From NCBI GenBank assembly GCA_023460055.1, contig JAEWRJ010000162.1, forward strand, positions 1-11,708: a stretch of 11,708 nt of DNA, written 5' to 3'. Of the stretch, positions 6,516 to 11,708 are shown in pieces. The position numbers were made by a program, and so were the translations under genes. The number at the start of each line of letters is the position of its first letter. The stretch's first letter is position 1. Under the pieces are notes generated by a model. That model had not been told where the DNA came from. It saw nothing but the letters and a program-made list of their open reading frames with translations, and did no database searches. This DNA is from Bacillota bacterium (GTDB taxonomy: Bacteria; Bacillota; Clostridia; Christensenellales; Aristaeellaceae).

Positions 6516-7565
6516 TTAAAGCGCTTTACTCATCATCGCGAAGGTGCATACCACGCGCAGGCCTGCCCGCTCGTAGATACGCCGGGCATGGTTGTCAGCG
6601 CCCGTGAACAGGGTGGTGAAGGCGGCACCTTCATCCGCGAACTCCTGCATCAGCAAGTGGAAGAGCACCTCGCCGATGGAGCGGCGGCCAAAGTTCGGGT
6701 CCACGCAGATGCCCGTAAACCAGCCCCGGCCGCTTCTTTGCTTGTCGACCGGGCCGGTGAAGCCAACGATATGGTCATCAAAGGTCGCAGCCAGGATAGG
6801 CCTGGGGCCTGAGGGCCGGATGCCGTCGGGCCAGAGATCCGGGTCTCGGTTGGGTTCGCTTTTTAACCAGGCATCCGTTTCTGTCTGCAGCACATGCCGC
6901 CAGTATTCGCTGGGGATGCGGTCGCACATGCCGTCAAACTCATAGCCCAGCTTCGGATCATAGCGCCCCGTATAGATGCCCTCGTTGCTGAGTTTTTGCC
7001 GCAACAGCGTCATACTCTCTGGCCAGGCGTAATCTTTCAGGTCCATGTACATGGCGATCTCGTGATGCGCCGTCTCAAAACCCAGCTTTTGCAGGAAGGG
7101 ATAGCCGGCGCAGTTCTCATCTACGCCGGGGGCTTTGTTGTGGTCATGTCCGGGCGTTCCGGGGATGCGCCAGCTCAGATGCAGGGGGTTTTGCTCGGAG
7201 CAAGCGGCAGATTTTTTACCGGAGCGCCGGAATGTGTCCATCAGCAGCTCCACCAGACCAGTGCCTACCTTTTGTCCGCGGCAGGCCTTGTCGACAAAGA
7301 TCACCGTCAGGTAGCCCGGCGTGTTCTCATGGGTCTCGCCCGGCAAAAAGACAACTTTTTGCGTGCCGTGGATAAAGCCTGCCAGCTTCTCCCCGTCCAT
7401 CGCCGCGAAGGCGGTCATGCCGGGCTGCAGGAAAGCCCCGGTAAAGGCTTCTTGGGTTAGCGGGGAGTAGACCGTTTCGCCGCTTTCGCAGCTCATGTTG
7501 TAGAGGGCGGCAGCCTGGGGGATATCCTTTTGTTCCAGTGGGCGGTATGTGAATCGTCCGCTCAT
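6516..7565 (-). CDS. Tandem GNAT-family N-acetyltransferase
   Basis: A 349-residue protein with two GNAT domains. The first, about 4-175, has a clean acetyl-CoA motif A: VIFVDKACRGQKVGTG at 88-103. The second, about 205-349, has GICVDPNFGRRSIGEVL at 285-301, where the last Gly/Ala of the Q/R-x-x-G-x-G/A loop is replaced by Val. Its motif B is NHARRIYERAGL at 325-336. The first domain probably binds acetyl-CoA; the second may be weakened or carry a different role. The substrate is unknown. The ATG at 7565 has AAGGAGG overlapping the namZ stop, so the two genes are probably coupled. A GNAT gene beside a NamZ gene suggests acetylation of an amino sugar or a peptide product, or self-protection, but this is inference only. 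A spermidine or protein acetyltransferase cannot be excluded. Confidence 0.85.
   Translation of the reverse strand: MSGRFTYRPLEQKDIPQAAALYNMSCESGETVYSPLTQEAFTGAFLQPGMTAFAAMDGEKLAGFIHGTQKVVFLPGETHENTPGYLTVIFVDKACRGQKVGTGLVELLMDTFRRSGKKSAACSEQNPLHLSWRIPGTPGHDHNKAPGVDENCAGYPFLQKLGFETAHHEIAMYMDLKDYAWPESMTLLRQKLSNEGIYTGRYDPKLGYEFDGMCDRIPSEYWRHVLQTETDAWLKSEPNRDPDLWPDGIRPSGPRPILAATFDDHIVGFTGPVDKQRSGRGWFTGICVDPNFGRRSIGEVLFHLLMQEFADEGAAFTTLFTGADNHARRIYERAGLRVVCTFAMMSKAL
6517..6528. promoter_or_regulatory. 12-base perfect palindrome, cre-like operator candidate
   Basis: TAAAGCGCTTTA is a perfect palindrome with a central CG step. It resembles LacI-family operators, including the CcpA cre site (TGAAAGCGCTTTCA ideal; 11 of 14 positions match when the flanks are included). 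It overlaps the last codons and the stop of the acetyltransferase gene and lies about 35 bases upstream of the possible ogg -10 box. Part of it is constrained by coding, and a 12-base palindrome can arise by chance. Confidence 0.3.
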
Positions 7566-7574
7566 GACGCCTCC

Positions 7575-8723
7575 TTATTGGTAGAGCAGGAAGGGCTTGA
7601 CGGCTTCTGAGAAGGCCGCTACACCTGTGGCATAGGTCTGCGATACTTCATCGGCGGTTAATCTGCCCGCGCGGAAGGCATCCGTTCCCAACAGCTTATC
7701 AAGCGAATGGATCCGGCTTTCGCCCCAGCTGAGGTACTCAAGCTTCTCGGGATACATATCCCGGATCGTCTCCAGCAGTTTCAGGCCGCCCAGGAACACA
7801 TCGGCCTTTTCGCGGTCGGTGATATGCACCTGCACGCCGTGGCACAGTTCATTCTGATATTTGCTGAAGGTGGGCTTGAAGTAGGCGCGCCGGAAGTGAA
7901 GCCCCGGCATATTCAAAAGGGCCATGCGCTTTTCCAGCGCGGCCGCGTCCATCCAGGGGGCGCCGATCAGCTCAAAAGGCTGTGTGGTGCCGCGGCCTTC
8001 CGATACGTTGACTCCCTCAAAGACGCAGGTCCCTATATACACCAGCGCTGTGGCGAGGCTCTGGCAGTTGGGCGAGGGGGCCACCCAGGGCAGGTCCGTA
8101 TCGTCCAGGTACATGCCGCGCGACCAGCCGGTCAGGGGCGCCACATGCAGGTCAAGGTCAAGCTTGAGGTAGTGGCGGATGTAGCGGGCATATTCCCCGA
8201 TCGTCAGGCCTGTCTGCGTGGGCAGCTCATAATCGCCCACGAAAGAACGGAACCTCAGGTCGAGGATCGTGCCGCCGCGCCTGACGCCGCTAATGGGGTT
8301 GATCCGGTCAAGCACCAGCACGGTTTTTCCGGCCTTCGCGCATTCCTCCATGGCGTAGGACAGGGAATAGAGGTAGGTATAAAAGCGCGCGCCGACATCC
8401 TGTATGTCAAAGACCAGCACGTCAAAGGAGTCGAGCATCTCCCCGGATAACCGGTCCGATTTGCCGTATACGCTGTAGACGGTCACGCCGGTCTGCGCGT
8501 CCGTATAGGTATCCACGCGGTCGCCCGCCTGGGCGTCGCCGCGCACGCCGTGCTCGCAGCCGAAAAGGGCGCTCAGGCGGTAACGCTCATTGAGAATATC
8601 GATGGAACTCCGCAGCTGATGGTCGATGCCGGTGGGGTTGGTCATCAGCCCGACACGCTTTCCTTGCAGCAGGCTGTCAAAGCTGCTGATATTGTCCAGC
8701 CCTGATAGTACATGTGCCTTCAT
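7575..8723 (-). CDS. namZ: DUF1343 protein, NamZ-type exo-beta-N-acetylmuramidase, apparently cytosolic
   Basis: A 382-residue protein spanning the full DUF1343 family. Signature stretches in order are LMTNPTG (26-32), FGCEHGVRG (54-62), FDIQDVGARFYTY (105-117), LDRINP (138-143, usually LDRPNP), WVAPSPN (213-219) and EGVNVSEGRGTTQPFE (236-251). The founding characterised member, B. subtilis NamZ (YbbC), removes terminal MurNAc from the non-reducing end of peptidoglycan fragments. That enzyme is exported, whereas this one begins MKAHVLSGLDN with no signal peptide, so it should act in the cytosol on imported material. The ATG at 8723 has GGAGGTG about 7 bases upstream. It lies 27 bases after the DUF4838 gene and 9 before the acetyltransferase gene. 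Family assignment is secure; the exact substrate is inferred. Confidence 0.9.
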   Translation of the reverse strand: MKAHVLSGLDNISSFDSLLQGKRVGLMTNPTGIDHQLRSSIDILNERYRLSALFGCEHGVRGDAQAGDRVDTYTDAQTGVTVYSVYGKSDRLSGEMLDSFDVLVFDIQDVGARFYTYLYSLSYAMEECAKAGKTVLVLDRINPISGVRRGGTILDLRFRSFVGDYELPTQTGLTIGEYARYIRHYLKLDLDLHVAPLTGWSRGMYLDDTDLPWVAPSPNCQSLATALVYIGTCVFEGVNVSEGRGTTQPFELIGAPWMDAAALEKRMALLNMPGLHFRRAYFKPTFSKYQNELCHGVQVHITDREKADVFLGGLKLLETIRDMYPEKLEYLSWGESRIHSLDKLLGTDAFRAGRLTADEVSQTYATGVAAFSEAVKPFLLYQ

Positions 8724-8750
8724 ATGGGGACACCTCCTGTGTTTTGTCGA

Positions 8751-10436
8751 TCAGATCCGGTATACCGTATAGGGAACGCCGCCGCGGTCTGTGCAATAGC
8801 GGCTTTTTTTCATGCAGTCAAAGGATGCCTCCAGGCTTCTCCGCTCAAACAGTTCGCTGATGCCAAGCTCAAGCGCGTCGGCGGCAAATTCGTCGATCAG
8901 CGCGTCCCGGTCTGGCGCGTCCAGAGACAGGGATGCCAGATGGATATAGCGCAGGGACAGTTCTTCACGCCGGATTCGCTCGATATGCATGGAATCGCCG
9001 GCGCGATCAAGCGCCAGCTTCATCAGGCGCAGGCCTTCGCGCATAAAGGAGCTGCTCAGGTAAGGGACATTGACGCCGTCAAACAGGCTCATGTGCGCGC
9101 TCTGAGCGGCTTGGGCGGAAAGGCTCAGATACTCAAGCATCGGGCCAGCGGCCCCCTCGCCAAAGTAGCCGCGGACAAAGCGCTCGGTCAATTTATCCGC
9201 ATCCTCATCCGGGTCCCACATGAGCTTTGATAGCAGATAGATCTTAAGCGTTGCAAAGGCGCTGGCCCTGCCAGGGGAATAGTTGCCCTGCTCAAACACA
9301 CCGCGTACATGGCGGTCACGAAACAGGCGCAGGTTGGGGCCGATGACATGAAGGTTGGGGAAGGGCTGCAGGTAGTTGGAGAAATTCGTTGTATAGTCCC
9401 AGATGTAGAGGGAATCGCAGATCTTCGACCACTCTTCAAGGTCCTGCCGCAGCAGCCTTTCGCCCTTTGAAAAAGGCTGCGACGCGGCGGCTTCAACATC
9501 GATGCGGCTGACGGCGTGATCGCAAAAGGATAAGGGGTGGGAAAAGCAGCTTTCTATGGAGCATAGGCGCACGATGATATTGTTTCCCGGGCGCAGGGTG
9601 CGGGGCGGTTTGCGGCAGTAGAGATAGGCAAAGGTGTGGATGCGGTTGTGCGGGAACTCATCGCGCGCCGCGTCAGCCACGGCATTGACAAAGGCGATCA
9701 TGGTACCCGCATGGCTTTCTTCCTGCTCATCCAGGGCTTTGCAGGCGGGGCATTCACAGGGGCTGTACCAGTCGTTCATGGCGACGGAAAAGATGGTATA
9801 TTCGGGGTTTGCGCGCATCCAGCCGAGCACGCGTTCGGTCACGATGCGCAGCACATCGGGATTTGTGAGGCACAGCTGGCTTTTGTCCCTGCGCCTCACA
9901 CCTGATACCATGGAGAAGTATTCGGGGTGGGTGTCGAAGAATTCATCGGGAGAGACCAGCTGCTCAAAGGTGTGGCTGTAGTTGTAAAACATCACGCGGC
10001 CGCCCCGCTCGGGGGGAATATCCGCCCTGGCTGAGTTTAGGCGCATTTTGAGCGCGAACGTTCCGTCCATCGCGCCGCGCCAGTAGGCATCGCGGTACTC
10101 AAAGGCCGGGGCTTCATGGAAACCGCATACCTTCAGTTCCGGGAGCCTATCGGGTATGATCTCGCAGTCCTCAGCCAGAAATTGAAAACCCAGGCATTTT
10201 TCCAGAAAGGCGTAGGTGCCGTACACAGCGCCCCGGACGCTGCCGCCGGATATATCCGCGCGCGTTTGTGAAACGGTCACCGTATAGTCTTCACCGCCTG
10301 TGCCGTTCACCATCACGCGGATTGGATAGCCGGCTGTTCCCGGCCTGCATCCCGGTATCATAGAGAGATAACTGGCAAGCTCCTCCCCGGCAAAGGGCAC
10401 TTCGGATTGTATGCTGATATGGCCTGGCAGCTGCAT
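8751..10436 (-). CDS. DUF4838-family glycoside hydrolase-like protein
   Basis: A 561-residue protein of unproven activity. The N-terminal ~110 residues contain GGSVRGAVYGTYAFLEKCLG (about 64-83), a stretch like the accessory domain that precedes GH20 and GH67 catalytic barrels. The middle (about 150-330) matches DUF4838 proteins: THPEYFSMVSG, QLCLTNPDV, then NDWYSPCECPACKALDE with a Cys-x-Cys-x-x-Cys cluster at 227-232. Later come YIWDYTTNF (about 344-352) and GVFEQGNYSPG (about 379-389). No signal peptide is present, implying a cytosolic enzyme. I chose ATG 10436 because GGAG lies 7 bases upstream. The longer reading from TTG at 10475 runs back into the preceding stem-loop and lacks a ribosome-binding site. 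Its place between a sugar-binding protein gene and namZ suggests hydrolysis of an imported oligosaccharide. Confidence 0.85.
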   Translation of the reverse strand: MQLPGHISIQSEVPFAGEELASYLSMIPGCRPGTAGYPIRVMVNGTGGEDYTVTVSQTRADISGGSVRGAVYGTYAFLEKCLGFQFLAEDCEIIPDRLPELKVCGFHEAPAFEYRDAYWRGAMDGTFALKMRLNSARADIPPERGGRVMFYNYSHTFEQLVSPDEFFDTHPEYFSMVSGVRRRDKSQLCLTNPDVLRIVTERVLGWMRANPEYTIFSVAMNDWYSPCECPACKALDEQEESHAGTMIAFVNAVADAARDEFPHNRIHTFAYLYCRKPPRTLRPGNNIIVRLCSIESCFSHPLSFCDHAVSRIDVEAAASQPFSKGERLLRQDLEEWSKICDSLYIWDYTTNFSNYLQPFPNLHVIGPNLRLFRDRHVRGVFEQGNYSPGRASAFATLKIYLLSKLMWDPDEDADKLTERFVRGYFGEGAAGPMLEYLSLSAQAAQSAHMSLFDGVNVPYLSSSFMREGLRLMKLALDRAGDSMHIERIRREELSLRYIHLASLSLDAPDRDALIDEFAADALELGISELFERRSLEASFDCMKKSRYCTDRGGVPYTVYRI

Positions 10437-10443
10437 AGGGCTT

Positions 10444-10447
10444 CTCC
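10444..10447 (-). promoter_or_regulatory. Ribosome-binding site fixing the DUF4838 start
   Basis: GGAG lies 7 bases before the ATG at 10436 and only 6 bases past the foot of the preceding stem-loop. It supports the short reading over TTG at 10475. Confidence 0.7.
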
Positions 10448-10453
10448 GAAAAC

Positions 10454-10481
10454 GGGGGCCTGGCTTTTGCGCCAAGCCCCC
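10454..10481 (-). terminator. Stem-loop after the sugar-binding protein gene, probably a leaky terminator
   Basis: On the minus strand GGGGGCTTGGC (10481-10471) pairs with GCCAGGCCCCC (10464-10454), giving 11 pairs including one G-T, around a GCAAAA loop. GTTTTC follows. The stem is strong and the U-tract short, so partial termination is likely, with some reading into the DUF4838 gene. The shape and position mirror the hairpin after livK at 4338-4361: both follow a binding-protein gene and precede lower-demand partners. Confidence 0.7.
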
Positions 10482-10494
10482 TCCATTCGATTAA

Positions 10495-11708
10495 TTATTT
10501 GCCCAGCAGAGTCGCGTAGGCAGCGGCGCCCTGGTCGATGATGTCCTGCAGGCCGCGGCCCTTGAGGCTCTCGTACTGCTTGAAGAAGTCATCAACGCTC
10601 ATCTGGCCGGCGATGGCCTGATCGCGTGCCACGCACACGCCGGTGGTGATGGTCTCCGCGCGGTAGTCGGTGTAGGTTTCGGTTTCCAGCGTCTGGGGCA
10701 TGGGGTAGAAGAAGTCGTTGTTCACGACGGCCAGGCCGTTGTAGAAGGACCGGGCGGCGTCATCCAGCTCTTCCATGCTCTTGCCGGCGAACAGGCACTG
10801 GGTGAAGGCGTCGGTCAGCCACATGCCGCCGAAGGGCTCAAACTCCATGCCCGCCAGGCGGTAATCAACAAAGCCGTTGGCAACGAACTCGGGCTTGAGC
10901 ACGTACTTGCCGTCCACCACGTCATGATGCACGCCCTCCAGGCCGTAGTTGTACAGGACGATGCCTTCTTCGCTGAAGTTCCAGTTGAACAGCTTGATGA
11001 TATCTTCCACTTTGCCGGCCTTTTCGGCTTCAGTGGTGATGCTCCACACCTTGGCAACGGCGTTGCGTTCCTGGGTCATGCGGTCGCCGTAGGGACCGGT
11101 GATGGGGGCAACGCAGGTCCACAGCGCGTCTTGATCGCCGCCATCGCGGTTGGAGTAGGTGGACAGCTTGGCGCGCTCGGCCCAGGTCATCGTGGTGCCG
11201 ACCAGGTTGGAATCCATGGCGGTGAACAGTTCAGCCTGGGTGCGGGTGGCGAATTCCTGATCCAGCAGGCCTTCCTTGTACAGATCCTGCACGGCCTGGA
11301 GGAACTCGGGGTAACGGGGATGCTCATACACCAGGGAATAGGTGCCGTCGGGCAGCACGCAGAACTGGGTGTCCGCGGAGGCGGCGATGCCGAAGGCGTT
11401 CAGCAGGCTGGCCATGGAGCGTTCGCCGTTGGCGCCCATTTCCAGGGCCAGCGGGATCTCGTCATTGGGGTCGCCGTTGCCGTTGAGGTCATTGGCCTTG
11501 ATGGCGCGCCAGAGGGCAAGCCACTCTTCCCAGGTCTCGGGGGCTTTCATGCCCAGGGCATCCAGCCAGTCCTGGCGGATCATCACCGACTGCGAGCCGG
11601 GGACGTTCACGATGGTGGGGATGGTGTAGATGTGGCCGTCCGCCTCACGCCAGGCTGCCATGCGGTCTTCACCCACGGCGGCCGCGATGTTGGGCATCAG
11701 GTCCAGGT
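10495..11708 (-). CDS. Family-1 extracellular solute-binding protein, LplA-like (3' part only)
   Basis: The reading frame is open through the right edge, so the signal peptide and the first ~100 residues or so lie outside the window. About 404 C-terminal residues are visible. An internal ATG at 11697 is not the start, because in-frame sense codons precede it. The segment IRQDWLDALGMKAPETWEEW is typical of the large LplA/YtcQ-type carbohydrate-binding proteins of Bacillota. The DLNGNGDPNDEIP loop that follows, with its regularly spaced Asp/Asn, is a calcium-loop-like motif common in that group. Such proteins deliver oligosaccharides to a two-permease ABC importer, whose genes probably lie upstream. 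The many aromatic residues fit sugar binding. The protein should be extracellular and lipid-anchored, but the anchor cannot be checked here. The ligand is unknown. Confidence 0.9.
   Translation of the reverse strand, partial: LDLMPNIAAAVGEDRMAAWREADGHIYTIPTIVNVPGSQSVMIRQDWLDALGMKAPETWEEWLALWRAIKANDLNGNGDPNDEIPLALEMGANGERSMASLLNAFGIAASADTQFCVLPDGTYSLVYEHPRYPEFLQAVQDLYKEGLLDQEFATRTQAELFTAMDSNLVGTTMTWAERAKLSTYSNRDGGDQDALWTCVAPITGPYGDRMTQERNAVAKVWSITTEAEKAGKVEDIIKLFNWNFSEEGIVLYNYGLEGVHHDVVDGKYVLKPEFVANGFVDYRLAGMEFEPFGGMWLTDAFTQCLFAGKSMEELDDAARSFYNGLAVVNNDFFYPMPQTLETETYTDYRAETITTGVCVARDQAIAGQMSVDDFFKQYESLKGRGLQDIIDQGAAAYATLLGK

Noticed and set aside
6500..6528. Possible terminator after the acetyltransferase gene (CGCTTT pairing with AAAGCG)
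   Set aside because: The stem is only 6 pairs with an A-rich loop, and no T-run follows on the minus strand.
6490..6564. Direct repeat ACGCGCAGGCCT at 6490-6501 and 6553-6564
   Set aside because: Only 12 bases, GC-rich, with one copy inside the acetyltransferase gene. There are no further copies nearby and no target-site or array structure.
7707..8450. A 247-codon open frame on the plus strand opposite namZ
   Set aside because: Its translation is His-, Gln- and Gly-rich low-quality sequence typical of antisense frames; the namZ frame is conserved throughout.

Overview
All genes in this window are read from the minus strand, so the biological order runs from the right edge to the left. The base composition is fairly GC-rich, and the ribosome-binding sites are AGGAGG-like. 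The protein set is a LplA-type sugar-binding protein, a Clostridia-style Liv transporter, a NamZ/DUF1343 protein, a DUF4838 protein and a bacterial OGG1-type glycosylase. Together these suggest an anaerobic, gut- or rumen-type Clostridia member of the Bacillota. That placement is an inference from gene content, not from a marker gene. There is no tRNA, rRNA, CRISPR array or insertion sequence, and no gap longer than about 100 bases lacks a gene.

Region A (right edge to about 6516) looks like one carbohydrate-use operon. It starts with the 3' part of a family-1 extracellular solute-binding protein gene. A GC-rich stem-loop follows, then an uncharacterised DUF4838 glycosidase-like protein, a NamZ-type exo-N-acetylmuramidase (DUF1343) and a tandem-GNAT acetyltransferase. 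Gaps after the stem-loop are 27 and 9 bases, and each gene has its own good Shine-Dalgarno site. Neither enzyme has a signal peptide, so the simplest model is uptake of a glycan fragment, possibly a muropeptide sugar, followed by cytosolic breakdown.

Region B (about 5660 to 6520) holds an OGG1-type 8-oxoguanine DNA glycosylase. It has its own possible extended -10 promoter, with a 12-base perfect palindrome just upstream of it.

Region C (420 to about 5625) is a complete branched-chain (or other) amino-acid ABC transporter operon in the order livK-livH-livM-livG-livF. A clear promoter candidate sits before livK and a GC-rich stem-loop separates livK from livH. The livH/livM, livM/livG and livG/livF junctions abut or overlap. 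LivK appears to lack a lipobox cysteine, and LivM carries an unusual N-terminal extracytoplasmic segment.

Region D (left edge) is the 5' part of a PHP-family histidinol-phosphatase-like gene. It is preceded by a long-looped inverted repeat that ends in a T-run and contains the gene's ribosome-binding site. The best candidates for something undescribed are the DUF4838/NamZ cluster and this leader hairpin.
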